From positions 38,447-102,446 of the forward strand of contig JAEWHP010000001.1 of NCBI GenBank assembly GCA_023387735.1: a stretch of 64,000 nucleotides of DNA, written 5' to 3'. This document shows, piece by piece, positions 1 to 8,079 of this stretch. Each line of letters starts with the position of its first letter. Positions within the stretch are counted from its first letter, which is position 1. Below the pieces are notes generated by a model that was given only the letters and a program-made list of their open reading frames with translations, ran no database searches and had not been told where the DNA came from. The position numbers and the translations under genes were made by a program. Source of the stretch: Pseudomonadota bacterium. Lineage in GTDB: Bacteria; Pseudomonadota; Alphaproteobacteria; Rhizobiales; Xanthobacteraceae.

Positions 1-555
1 GCGGTAGGGGAAGGACGGGTTGAAGATCACCTTGAACCAGTCGGCGGCGATGAACTGCCCTTCGGCGTTGAAGGCGTAGCCCGCCGGGGTCTGCATCCAG
101 GAATTGGCGGAGAGAATCCAGAACGCCGAAATCAGCGTGCCGATCGCGACCATCAGCGTCGCCAGAAAATGCAGCCTGGGACCGACGCGCTTGAGGCCGA
201 ACAGCATCACGCCGAGGAAGCCCGCTTCGAGGAAGAATGCGGTCAGCACCTCATAGGCCATCAGCGGGCCGAGCACGGGGCCGGTCTTGTCGGAGAAGGC
301 CGACCAGTTGGTGCCGAACTGGTACGACATCACGATGCCGGACACGACGCCCATGCCGAACGCGACGGCGAAGATCTTGAGCCAGTAGTTGAACAGGTTG
401 ATGTAGACCTCGCGCCCGGTCGCGAGCCAGAGCGCTTCGAGCACGGCGAGATAGCTGGCGAGCCCAATCGAGAAGGCGGGAAATATGATGTGGAACGACA
501 TCGTGAAAGCAAACTGCGCCCGGGCCAACACGACCGCATCCCAGCCTTCGAACAT
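1..555 (-). CDS. cydA: cytochrome bd-type quinol oxidase subunit I (N-terminal part, runs off the window)
   Basis: Reading the minus strand from the ATG at 555 gives 185 residues open to the window edge. They start MFEGWDAVVLARAQFAFTMS and contain SFHIIFPAFSIG, GTNWSAFSDKTG, FFLEAGFLGVMLFG and ANSWMQTPAGYAFN, all hallmarks of cytochrome bd subunit I. The HIIFP histidine sits where the family has the high-spin heme ligand. The wording is closer to the cyanide-insensitive oxidase branch (CioA) than to E. coli CydA. It is an inner-membrane quinol oxidase used at low oxygen or when heme-copper oxidases are inhibited. An in-frame ATG at 564 is an alternative start; neither has a strong Shine-Dalgarno. 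Twin palindromes lie upstream at 591-620. Confidence 0.9.
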   Translation of the reverse strand, partial: MFEGWDAVVLARAQFAFTMSFHIIFPAFSIGLASYLAVLEALWLATGREVYINLFNYWLKIFAVAFGMGVVSGIVMSYQFGTNWSAFSDKTGPVLGPLMAYEVLTAFFLEAGFLGVMLFGLKRVGPRLHFLATLMVAIGTLISAFWILSANSWMQTPAGYAFNAEGQFIAADWFKVIFNPSFPYR

Positions 556-590
556 CGGCACCATCCGTCACAAGTTTCGCTCGCCGCGAC

Positions 591-620
591 CGCTTTCGAA
601 AGGCAAAGCGCTTTCGAAAG
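591..620. promoter_or_regulatory. two copies of a CTTTCGAAAG palindrome, candidate operator of the cyd gene
   Basis: The 12-mer CGCTTTCGAAAG occurs at 591-602 and again at 609-620. Its core CTTTCGAAAG is a perfect palindrome and the centres are 18 bp apart. The pair lies about 40-65 bp upstream of the cytochrome bd start (minus strand). Tandem palindromes at promoter distance suggest a dimeric repressor or activator site. The regulator is not identifiable from the sequence. Confidence 0.45.
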
Positions 621-692
621 ATCGCTTCCGCTTACTCTATCATGCCCCGATGACGATAGTAGCCGCGCCGTGCGCGGAACAGGCGTGCGGCG

Positions 693-1661
693 CTATCCCG
701 CACCGGATCGATGCAACCCCAGCCGCCTGGTGATTTCGGCCTGCACGGCGCGGGTCTGTTCCTTGCCGACCAGCACCGGACTGCAGACCCTTCGGCCGGA
801 GTGGAGACGGGCCGTGAGCGCGTAATGCGAGCCGCGCCGGCCGCCACTTTCGACATCGACGTCGGTGACGTCGTCGCCGCCGGCGGTGATGACCTCGATC
901 GTGCCGGTCAGTGACAGCCGTTCCATCCGCAGGCCGCCATCCCTGACAATCCAGCATCCGCTGGCCCGGTAAAGGTATCTCGTCAGCAGGAAGGCCACGA
1001 TTGCGCCGAATGACCAGACGGCGACGCCAGGCCCGGTCAGTTTGCCGCTCCACAGCGCGAACGCGGGTGGAAGAACCACAGAACAAACCAATAACCCGGT
1101 GAGCGCCCGGAACGCCCACAATCGTCGGGCACTGACCGGCTTACCCAGCCGTATCGCCGCATTCGCGGCGTCGAGCGGATTTTCGGCCAGTTCCGGCGCG
1201 GGCAATTTCAACAGCCGCGCAATCTGCACGGTGGTCCGTTTCACCTGGGTGATGTCAGGCAGCGGCGGCGAGATCAGCGTTTCGCCCGAGCCGGTCTCGA
1301 AGATGAGCGTGAACTCGACCGACTTGCCGATGCTCCTCCGCAGCCGCATCTCCGAGAGTTCATCCTCCCGGATCGATCTGCTGCGCAGCTTTCCGAACGG
1401 GCGCTGTTCGCCGATCAGGATTTCGCCCGGCGTGACGATCCACACCACGTTGTGATCAAACAGCGCTGCGACCAGCAGCAGGCAGCCGAACAACAGCGCA
1501 CACAGTGCGGCGATGCCGAGCCACTGGCCGTTCGCCAGATGGGCAAGGCCGGGCAGGGCGATCAGGCACACTAGGATGGCGATGCCTGCGAGAACGAGCC
1601 GCTCCTTGAGCGACGTGCCCTTGCGCAATCTCACTTCATTCTCGTTCGCCACAGCATCCAT
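693..1661 (-). CDS. hypothetical membrane protein
   Basis: A 322-residue protein that I do not recognise. It has two hydrophobic hairpins: residues about 22-68 (VLAGIAILVCLIALPGLAHL and the following LCALLFGCLLLVAALF) and about 185-230. A charged soluble segment lies between them (after VTPGEILIGEQRPFGKLRS), and there is a C-terminal soluble domain of about 90 residues. The repeated pattern of paired helices followed by a beta-rich segment resembles PH-like membrane proteins, but this is only an impression. It starts with ATG at 1661. It is separated from cydA by about 137 bp and probably transcribed alone. Function unknown. Confidence 0.7.
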   Translation of the reverse strand: MDAVANENEVRLRKGTSLKERLVLAGIAILVCLIALPGLAHLANGQWLGIAALCALLFGCLLLVAALFDHNVVWIVTPGEILIGEQRPFGKLRSRSIREDELSEMRLRRSIGKSVEFTLIFETGSGETLISPPLPDITQVKRTTVQIARLLKLPAPELAENPLDAANAAIRLGKPVSARRLWAFRALTGLLVCSVVLPPAFALWSGKLTGPGVAVWSFGAIVAFLLTRYLYRASGCWIVRDGGLRMERLSLTGTIEVITAGGDDVTDVDVESGGRRGSHYALTARLHSGRRVCSPVLVGKEQTRAVQAEITRRLGLHRSGAG

Positions 1662-1779
1662 CGCCGGCGGCAGGCATCACGACCACCGTGGGCGCATCAA
1701 ATGGCAAAGTGTGCGGCTGAAATGCGGCAGGTCCCAGTTGCCCCCATCAAGCCTTGACGAAGGACGCCAGAAGCAGAGC

Positions 1780-1812
1780 GACCCGGCCGAGGGGGGTCAT
1801 CCCGGCCGGGTC
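1780..1812. terminator. GC-rich hairpin downstream of the small secreted protein gene
   Basis: GACCCGGCCG (1780-1789) and CGGCCGGGTC (1803-1812) form a perfect 10-bp stem with a 13-nt loop. It lies about 65 bp past the stop of the minus-strand 66-residue gene. There is no clear U-run, so termination is plausible but unproven. Confidence 0.4.
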
Positions 1813-1877
1813 GTTGGAGGTCGCTTGGAGGTCTGATAGTTGGGAGGCTAGGACTTGATAGGCTTGGAGGTAGAAAT

Positions 1878-2078
1878 TCAGCGGGGGGTCACGCTGTCGT
1901 AGGAGATCACACAGATCTCTTTTGGATTCTTGCTGCTGCAATCGACCACCTGCTCACGCACGAACGTCGAGCCGGCGTCACGCTGGGCGCGCGGCTGGAT
2001 GTTCTGAGCCGATAGGGTGGCCAGGGTTGCAACTGCGCCGAGCGGGACGATGAAAAAGCGGAAGGACGGCTTCAGCAT
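1878..2078 (-). CDS. small secreted protein of unknown function
   Basis: A 66-residue product starting MLKPSFRFFIVPLG with a cleavable-looking signal peptide (hydrophobic run about 7-22, ATLSAQ near the cleavage site). A short mature region follows with two cysteines (VVDCSSKN and EICVIS), which could form a periplasmic disulfide. The start is supported by GGAGAGCG just upstream of the ATG. The gene sits just downstream of the ECF sigma factor on the same strand. It shares an exact 11-bp upstream motif with the sigma gene (see 2168-2178), so it may be a target of that sigma factor. I do not recognise the family. Confidence 0.6.
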   Translation of the reverse strand: MLKPSFRFFIVPLGAVATLATLSAQNIQPRAQRDAGSTFVREQVVDCSSKNPKEICVISYDSVTPR

Positions 2079-2167
2079 GTTCGCTCTCCTGTTCGGCGTT
2101 GGCGTTGCGTTGGTGATGATCGGTATAGGGGGTGAGTTTTTCCGGGTGATGTCGCCAATTGTTTCAT

Positions 2168-2178
2168 TTGTTTCGTCG
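2168..2178 (-). promoter_or_regulatory. CGACGAAACAA motif upstream of the 66-residue gene
   Basis: On the minus strand the sequence CGACGAAACAA lies about 90 bp before the ATG of the small secreted protein. The identical 11-mer lies upstream of the ECF sigma gene at 2979-2989. AAC-containing -35 elements are typical of ECF promoters, so a shared sigma-dependent promoter element is a reasonable inference. No matching -10 element could be fixed by eye. Confidence 0.35.
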
Positions 2179-2254
2179 GGGTTAATCTTTGTCCGCCGAA
2201 ACCGACCCGTTTCTCGCTCCCATCCCTTGTTTAACGCATTGAAATAGCCGGTCT

Positions 2255-2866
2255 TTAGGCGGCAAGGCTGTCCACGCCGGCGCCCTTAAGCAATTCGGCC
2301 AATTGTTTGCGGGCATAGAACATCCGGGTCTTCACCGTGCTCTGGGGAATACCGATGATCTCGCCTGCCTCCTCGACCGACTTCTCGTGGTAGTAGACCA
2401 GGTTGATGATCTCGCGGTGCGCCGGCGACAGCTTTGCGATGCAGGCGCGCAGGATGGCGCTGGTGTTGTTGCGGTCCAGCGACGCTTCCGGCGTATCGGC
2501 CTCGTCGGCGATCTCGAGGACGTCTTCCTGGTCGATGTCTTCATGTTTGCGCTGGCGCAGCGCGGTCAGCGCCTTGAAGCGGGCGATCGACAGCAGCCAG
2601 GTGGAGACCTGCGAACGGCCTTCGAACTGGCTGGCGGTGCGCCAGACGTCGAGGAACACCTGACTCACCAGATCTTCCGCCATGGTGGTGTCGCGCACCA
2701 TGCGCAGCACGAAGCGATAAACGCGTACGTTGTGGCGTGAATAGAGTACATGCATCGCGTGCCGATCGGCCTTGGCGATGCTGTCGAGAAGCATCTCATC
2801 CGAAATCGCACGGGCAGCGGCGATCGACTTGCGGGCTGCGGCGTTGATGGCGACGACGTTCGGCAT
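2255..2866 (-). CDS. ECF-type RNA polymerase sigma factor
   Basis: A 203-residue sigma-70 family protein of the extracytoplasmic-function class. Region 2 spans about 40-100 (VYRFVLRMVRDTTMAEDLVS, then FLDVWRTA and STWLLSIARFKAL). Region 4 spans about 135-190 (LRACIAKLSPAHREIINLVY, then GIPQSTVKTRMFYARKQL). It directs core polymerase to a small stress regulon. No anti-sigma gene is adjacent, so its control partner is elsewhere or control is transcriptional. The promoter region (2867-3155) holds a large inverted repeat and the CGACGAAACAA motif that also precedes the next gene, suggesting autoregulation. The inducing signal cannot be read from the sequence. Confidence 0.9.
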   Translation of the reverse strand: MPNVVAINAAARKSIAAARAISDEMLLDSIAKADRHAMHVLYSRHNVRVYRFVLRMVRDTTMAEDLVSQVFLDVWRTASQFEGRSQVSTWLLSIARFKALTALRQRKHEDIDQEDVLEIADEADTPEASLDRNNTSAILRACIAKLSPAHREIINLVYYHEKSVEEAGEIIGIPQSTVKTRMFYARKQLAELLKGAGVDSLAA

Positions 2867-2978
2867 GACAGGCTCCCAATTCGCCGTGACTACGGCGGTT
2901 CGTTGAGAGGATTGTTAGTCAGCCTCGGTTTCGGGACGTCTGCACCAAAAGGGAAAAATGGTTTCGTGGAGGGGAGAA

Positions 2979-3007
2979 TTGTTTCGTCGCAGCACCTGCG
3001 ACGAAAC
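2979..3007. promoter_or_regulatory. large inverted repeat upstream of the ECF sigma gene
   Basis: GTTTCGTCGCAG (2981-2992) and CTGCGACGAAAC (2996-3007) are perfect 12-bp arms around a 3-nt centre. A further GTTTCGTGG lies at 2961-2969. The site is about 115-140 bp before the sigma factor start and contains the motif shared with the 66-residue gene. It could be an operator or a cruciform. The rest of the 289-bp gap (2867-3155) shows nothing else. Confidence 0.45.
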
Positions 3008-3155
3008 ATTCGGGAGAAAAACACGAATAATTTCAATAGGCGGAAAATGCGAAGGCGCGATTTTTGCCCCACGGAACAAATCCCGCGGTCCTGAACCGGC
3101 GAGGGCGATGGGAGACTTAGTACCACCGGCCGCTGGGTTTAGCCGACGGACGGGC

Positions 3156-3896
3156 TCAGCCCTTCTCGCCGGTCGGGGAGAACAGGTAGCCGCCGCCCCG
3201 GATGGTGCGGATGACGGCGGGCTTGGTCGGGTCGATCTCGATCTTGCGGCGAATCCGCATGATCCGCAGGTCGACGGCGCGGTCGAACGCCTCGGCGTCG
3301 CGCGCGTTGGCCAGTTCAAGCAGCCGCTCGCGCGACAGCACGCGCTTGGGGTTGGCGGCGAACACTTTCAACAGCCCGAATTCGGAAGCCGTCAGTGGAT
3401 GCTCGTTGCCTTCGTCGTCGCGCAGCGCCTGCGCTTCGAGGTCGAGCCATTTGGTGCCGAATCGCACCAGCTGCTCCTTCTCCGCCTTTGCAGCGGCAGT
3501 CTCCGGCGCGGCGGCCGCCTTTGCCGGCGTGCTGCGTCGAAGCACGGAGCGAATGCGTGCCATCAGTTCGCGCAGTTCGCAGGGTTTTGCGATGTAATCG
3601 TCGGCGCCGAGCTCGAGCCCGACGACGCGGTCGATCGGGCTTGCGGTCGCCGTCAGCATGATGACGGGGACGTTGATCCGGCTCTTGAGGTCGCGGATGA
3701 TCGAGAGCCCGTCTTCCTCGGGCATGTTGAGGTCGAGCACCACGAGGTCGGGCACGTTGGTCTCGATCACGCTGCGCAGGCTCTTGCCGCCGTCGCACAG
3801 CGTCACCCCAAAGCCGTGCATCTTCAGATAGTCACCGACCATTTCGCGGGCCGGTGCCTCGTCATCGACGATGATGATGTGCGGGCTCTGGGTCAT
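3156..3896 (-). CDS. OmpR/PhoB-family response regulator
   Basis: A 246-residue two-domain regulator. The receiver domain occupies residues 5-120, with acidic pocket D11-D12, phosphoacceptor D55 (in VVLDLNMPEEDG), T82 and K104 (YIAKP). An Ala/Glu-rich linker (about 122-142) precedes a winged-helix DNA-binding domain (FGTKWLDLEAQALR to RTIRGGGYLFSP). Its ATG overlaps the stop of the upstream hybrid kinase (ATGA at 3893-3896), so the two are translationally coupled. It is the likely output of the three-gene phosphorelay 3156-7695. Target genes are unknown. Confidence 0.93.
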   Translation of the reverse strand: MTQSPHIIIVDDEAPAREMVGDYLKMHGFGVTLCDGGKSLRSVIETNVPDLVVLDLNMPEEDGLSIIRDLKSRINVPVIMLTATASPIDRVVGLELGADDYIAKPCELRELMARIRSVLRRSTPAKAAAAPETAAAKAEKEQLVRFGTKWLDLEAQALRDDEGNEHPLTASEFGLLKVFAANPKRVLSRERLLELANARDAEAFDRAVDLRIMRIRRKIEIDPTKPAVIRTIRGGGYLFSPTGEKG

Positions 3897-5638
3897 GACG
3901 TCTCTGATGCCGGCAGTTTAACCGTAAACGTCGATCCCTGTCCGGGGCCGCCGCTCTCGGCGGTCACATGGCCGCCATGCATGTCGATGATGCGTTTGAC
4001 GATCGACAGGCCGAGGCCGGTCGAACTCTCTCCCGCCGTCGGCTTGGCCGACAGCCGCTGGAACCGACCGAACAACCGGCCGAGATCCTCGGGGCTGAGG
4101 CCCGCGCCCTCATCGGCAATGCGGATCACAGTGTCGCTGTCCTCATGAGTAACCGCAACCGCGATCTTGCCGCCGATCGGCGAATATTTGATGGCGTTGC
4201 TGACGAGATTGTCGATCGCCTCGCGGATCCGGTCGGCGTCGCACATGGTGACGATGTTTGGCGGCGCCGATACGTTGATCCGCTGCTGCTTGTTGACCGC
4301 CGAGGGCAGGTTGGAATCGGTTACTTCGGCAACGAGGGCCGCGATGTCGACCGGCTCGCGGCGGATCGTGATGTCGAAGGCGTCCGCCATCGCATCGGAA
4401 ATCAGGTGGTCGACCATCGAGGTCAGGCGCTTGGTGGCGTCGCGGATGTGCTCGACCTGCGCGGTGACGTTCTCCTTGGGTGAGCCGGCGCCGATCAGTT
4501 CGGTCAGCATTTCGGTGCGGCCGAGGATCACGCCGAGCGGGTTCTTCAGGTCGTGCGCAACGGTCCCCAGGATTTCGTTCTTGAAGCCGTTGGCGCGCTG
4601 CAGCCGCAGCCACTGCGCCGACAGGCGGCGGTTGGCCTGCATCAGCGCGCGGGTGCGCTGGGCGACGCGGTCCTCGAGCTGGGTGTTGGCCTCGTGCAAT
4701 TGCCGGTAGAGGATGACGTTGTCGAACGCGATCGACAGGCGGCTCGAGAAGATCTCGACCAGGGCGCGGTCGGTATCGGAAAGCTGGCGCTCCGCCTGCA
4801 GCAGCACCACCACTTCGCGGCCAGAGCCGGTGCGCAGATAGAGCACGCTGCGGTGGTCGGCGAACTCGTTCTTGCGACGCTGGAAAGCGGCCTCCACCAT
4901 CTGCCGCAAATCCGCGTCGAGCGACTTGGAGCTGGTCGAGCCGATGAAGCGGCTGTAGCAGCCCGAGCCCGCCAGCACCGAAAACTCGCTGCCGGGCGCG
5001 CCGTCGTCGCGCAGCACCAGAATGCCGGCGCAATCGACATTGAGCAGCGAGGCGAGCTGCGTCAGCACGCCTTCCGCAAGGCGCTGCATCGACTTGAAGT
5101 CGTAAAGGGTCGAGGCGGCGTCGATGATGATTTCCAGCCCGCGCCGGGTCTGCACCATGCGCTCGAGCTGCTGGTAGCTGCGCAGCGCCGCCGTCAGCGA
5201 GGTGAACAGCTTGTCGGCCGTCAACTCGGTCTTGGCCTTGTAGTCGTTGATGTCGTACTGCACGATGACGCGGCGTTCGGGGGCCTGGCCGGGCTGGCCG
5301 GTGCGCAGGATGATGCGCACGGTCTCGTTCTTGATCTCGTTGCGGATGTATTCGACGAGCTCCAGGCCCGCGATATCCGTTTCCATGATGACGTCGAGCA
5401 GCACGGCCGCGACATCAGGGTTGTCGCGCATCAGGACGCGGCCTTCGGCTGCCGAGTAGGCCGACAGGATTTCCAGCGTGGCGCCGTGGAGGTTGTAGTC
5501 GCTCAGCGCAAAGCGGGTGCCTTCGTGGACGGCGGCATCGTCGTCTATGACGGCGATCTTCCATTTGCGTACAGACGAGTCCTCCGGAACGGTCCCGGTA
5601 TCGTCGATCAGGTGGAGGACATCGTCCTGTTCGGCCAT
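3893..5638 (-). CDS. hybrid receiver-DUF3369-histidine kinase
   Basis: 581 residues, no membrane span. An N-terminal receiver (about 27-155) has acidic residues D32-D34 and phosphoacceptor D82 in LLDVIMETD. A central region (about 170-330) matches the DUF3369/GAF-like layout. A coiled-coil (QLEDRVAQRTRALMQANRRL) leads into a HisKA domain with the phosphohistidine in VAHDLKNPLG. The ATPase domain has DNLVSNAIKYSP, DEGAGLSPED and STGLGLSIVKRI. A soluble kinase with its own receiver in front suggests that phosphate from the upstream membrane kinase is read here and then passed to the OmpR-type regulator. Its start lies 31 bp inside the upstream kinase gene, in another frame. Confidence 0.9.
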   Translation of the reverse strand: MAEQDDVLHLIDDTGTVPEDSSVRKWKIAVIDDDAAVHEGTRFALSDYNLHGATLEILSAYSAAEGRVLMRDNPDVAAVLLDVIMETDIAGLELVEYIRNEIKNETVRIILRTGQPGQAPERRVIVQYDINDYKAKTELTADKLFTSLTAALRSYQQLERMVQTRRGLEIIIDAASTLYDFKSMQRLAEGVLTQLASLLNVDCAGILVLRDDGAPGSEFSVLAGSGCYSRFIGSTSSKSLDADLRQMVEAAFQRRKNEFADHRSVLYLRTGSGREVVVLLQAERQLSDTDRALVEIFSSRLSIAFDNVILYRQLHEANTQLEDRVAQRTRALMQANRRLSAQWLRLQRANGFKNEILGTVAHDLKNPLGVILGRTEMLTELIGAGSPKENVTAQVEHIRDATKRLTSMVDHLISDAMADAFDITIRREPVDIAALVAEVTDSNLPSAVNKQQRINVSAPPNIVTMCDADRIREAIDNLVSNAIKYSPIGGKIAVAVTHEDSDTVIRIADEGAGLSPEDLGRLFGRFQRLSAKPTAGESSTGLGLSIVKRIIDMHGGHVTAESGGPGQGSTFTVKLPASETS

Positions 5639-7695
5639 TGAGAGGTTCCGTCGGCTGCTGCCTGGTCTGGAATCGTGGGTTCGCCCTTGGCGACTTTCGG
5701 CATGATAATGCGGAAGGTGGTGCCCTGTCCCAGCCTCGACTCCAGCATCATCCGGCCGCCGAGCTGTTGAGTGACAAGATTATAGACGATATGCAAGCCC
5801 AGTCCGGTACCGCCTTCGTTGCGGCGCGTCGTAAAAAACGGGTCGAACGCCTGCCGCTGAACGTCCGGGGTCATTCCGGCCCCGTTATCGGCAAAAATGA
5901 TCTCGACATCGTCGCTGCCGCGGGCCCGGGCCGAGATCGAGATCGTCCCGGAACGGCCGTCGGCAAAGGCGTGGTTGGCCGCGTTGAGGAAAAGATTGGT
6001 TAATATCTGGCCGTAGGAGCCGGGATAGCCGTCGATCATGAGGCCCTCCGGCACGTCGACCGACAGGCTGATCGCCGCCTTTTTCAGCACCGGCCGCAGG
6101 CTGGCGACGATCTGATCGGTGGCCTCGCTGAGCATGAATTGCCGGCGTTCGGCGTGCGAGCGGTCGACCGCCACCTGCTTGAACGACTGGATCAGTTCGC
6201 CGGCCCGATGCAGGTTGGCGACCAGTTGCTGGGCGGCATCGCGCGAGGACTTGACGAAATCGTCGAGCTTGGAACGGCGCAACGGCTCGGTTCGCAGCTC
6301 CTGCTCGAAGGTGTCGGCGCGGCGCGCAAAACTCGACGCCACGGTCAGGCTGATGCCGATCGGGTTGTTCACTTCATGGGCGACGCCGGCGACGAGGCCA
6401 CCGAGCGCCGCAAGCCGTTCGGCGTCGATGAGGTTCTGCTGCGCGGTGTTGAGTTCGAGCAGTGCGCTCTCGGCCTTTTCCTTCGAGGCGCGCAATTCGT
6501 CCTCGGTCTTGCGCTTGGCGATGGCGTTCTCTCGGAATACTTCGACCGCGCGCGCCATGGCGCCGACCTCGTCTCTCGCGGTGGTGCCCTGGACGCTGCG
6601 ATCGTAGTTGCCGGATGTGATCGCATGCATCGCGGCCAGGATCTGCTGCAGCGGCAGGCGGATCGAAAGTGCGATAAGGACGCCGGCGGACAGGATGATC
6701 CCGAGGAAGATCACGGCGATCGACAGCACGCGTCTTGAAATGGCCGACAGCGTCCGGTCGAAGGTTTCCTGCGCCTTCTGCTCGCGCTGGCGCATCTTGA
6801 CCGACAATTCGTCGATCACGCCGATCGCCTCCGCCTGGCTGGCGTCGATGGTGTTGCGCAGCAGCGCGGTGCGGATCGCAAGCTGCTCGGTCAGCTTCGC
6901 CATGCCCTCGCGCAGCGCCACGGTCCGCGCGCCCAGCCGCGTCAGCGCCATGCGCTGCAGGTCGTTGTCGGCAAGGTCGGACATCGCGGGAATGGTCTTT
7001 TCGATCGTCTCGGTATTCTTGCGCGCGTCCTCGGCCGATGCCGTCGCGAGCGACAAATAATAGGAGTTGGCGGCGACCAGCATCGCCGTGAACGCCTCGC
7101 GGGATTTTCCGAGCGACGGCCAGATCGCCGCGTCGCGATGGCCGGTGGCGCCTTCGATGATCGAATAAAGCCCGGCCATTTCCCGCGCCGGCCCCAGCAC
7201 CTGCTGCTCATAGGTCCTGGTGATGGTCGTCTGCACCGCGCGCAATTCGCCGAAACCGTTGAGGAAGCGGTCGGTGACCTGTTCGAGCCGCTCGACCGAT
7301 CCTGAAAGCATCGGATCGTTGGAGGCGCGCGTGGTGAGCGTGCCGAGCACCGCTTCGCGCAGCAGCAGGATCTCGGCGAACAGTTCGGGGCTCGGCTGGT
7401 TGATGTAGCGATGGATCAGGTTCTGCAGCCGGCTGGTTTCGCTTTCCAGCAGCGCCAGGATCTTGTCGGACTCGCGCACATGGCGGACGTCGTCCCAGGC
7501 CGATCCGAGCACCTTGACGCCGTTCCAGATCAGGATGGCGAGCACGACGACGACGGCGGAGTTCAGTCCGGCGATCGACAGGATGCGCCAGCGGATCGGC
7601 ACCGCGCGCAACAACTGGACAATGCGGGAACGGCTGCGCGTGGCAAAGCCCGCCAGTCGATCCGTCGCCCGGTCCTGTTGCGGCTTGCCCGTCAA
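5608..7695 (-). CDS. membrane sensor histidine kinase
   Basis: 695 residues from a TTG at 7695. This start is preferred over the longer frame reaching 7962 because GAGGTGG sits 7 nt upstream and the extra residues look non-coding. A first transmembrane helix (about 38-57, RILSIAGLNSAVVVVLAILI) and a second near 310-335 enclose a helical periplasmic domain of about 250 residues. HAMP (LPLQQILAAMHAITSGNYDR), a coiled-coil and HisKA (GVAHEVNNPIG) follow. The HATPase domain has LTNLFLNAANHAF, DNGAGMTPDV and GGTGLGLHIVYNL. The HEVNNP type is that of multi-partner kinases. The stop overlaps the next gene by 31 bp, so the three genes form one operon. Confidence 0.88.
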   Translation of the reverse strand: MTGKPQQDRATDRLAGFATRSRSRIVQLLRAVPIRWRILSIAGLNSAVVVVLAILIWNGVKVLGSAWDDVRHVRESDKILALLESETSRLQNLIHRYINQPSPELFAEILLLREAVLGTLTTRASNDPMLSGSVERLEQVTDRFLNGFGELRAVQTTITRTYEQQVLGPAREMAGLYSIIEGATGHRDAAIWPSLGKSREAFTAMLVAANSYYLSLATASAEDARKNTETIEKTIPAMSDLADNDLQRMALTRLGARTVALREGMAKLTEQLAIRTALLRNTIDASQAEAIGVIDELSVKMRQREQKAQETFDRTLSAISRRVLSIAVIFLGIILSAGVLIALSIRLPLQQILAAMHAITSGNYDRSVQGTTARDEVGAMARAVEVFRENAIAKRKTEDELRASKEKAESALLELNTAQQNLIDAERLAALGGLVAGVAHEVNNPIGISLTVASSFARRADTFEQELRTEPLRRSKLDDFVKSSRDAAQQLVANLHRAGELIQSFKQVAVDRSHAERRQFMLSEATDQIVASLRPVLKKAAISLSVDVPEGLMIDGYPGSYGQILTNLFLNAANHAFADGRSGTISISARARGSDDVEIIFADNGAGMTPDVQRQAFDPFFTTRRNEGGTGLGLHIVYNLVTQQLGGRMMLESRLGQGTTFRIIMPKVAKGEPTIPDQAAADGTSQWPNRTMSST

Positions 7696-8079
7696 TTTAT
7701 TGCCACCTCGCGAAACGCAGTACGAAAATCGCGCGCATAAACGCCCGTTGAAAGCGCCGTTACCGACAGCGAAACAACAAGCATCACGGTCCGCGAAAGT
7801 TCGGCGCGGCGGTACACAGGCGACACATCCCCTTAGTGATTGAGTCGGCGGCGGGAACAAAAGGTTCAACGCCGTTTTTAGCAGAATTTGTCGATACTTG
7901 GCTATCTCGCTGGCGGCCGCCGGAGGCTTGATCCTCAGGTTATCCCGGCTGTTCGACTGCAATCGTCAATTGTGCGCTGCGAGCGACGTCGAGATGGATT
8001 GAAACCGTGGCCGCAGCGATCTATGAGGGCATTTGCGAACATGCGCATCGCGCGCCGCCGTAAAGCAGGATGATCATCG
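7696..8079. other. 384-bp divergent intergenic region
   Basis: This gap lies between the divergent sensor kinase and UgpB-type gene and must hold both promoters. I see no convincing conserved promoter, Pho box or long inverted repeat. A GGAAC followed by CGTT near 7855-7880 has the wrong spacing for an EcfG promoter. Confidence 0.5.

Noticed and set aside
556..692. An FNR/FixK box for cytochrome bd
   Set aside because: No TTGAT-N4-ATCAA-like sequence is present; only the CTTTCGAAAG palindromes were seen.
7855..7880. Possible EcfG (general stress) promoter, GGAAC followed by CGTT
   Set aside because: The spacer is about 14 bases, whereas the consensus needs 16-17.
7900..8079. A Pho box upstream of the UgpB-type gene
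   Set aside because: ugpB is PhoB-controlled in enteric bacteria, but no CTGTCAT-like pair was found here.
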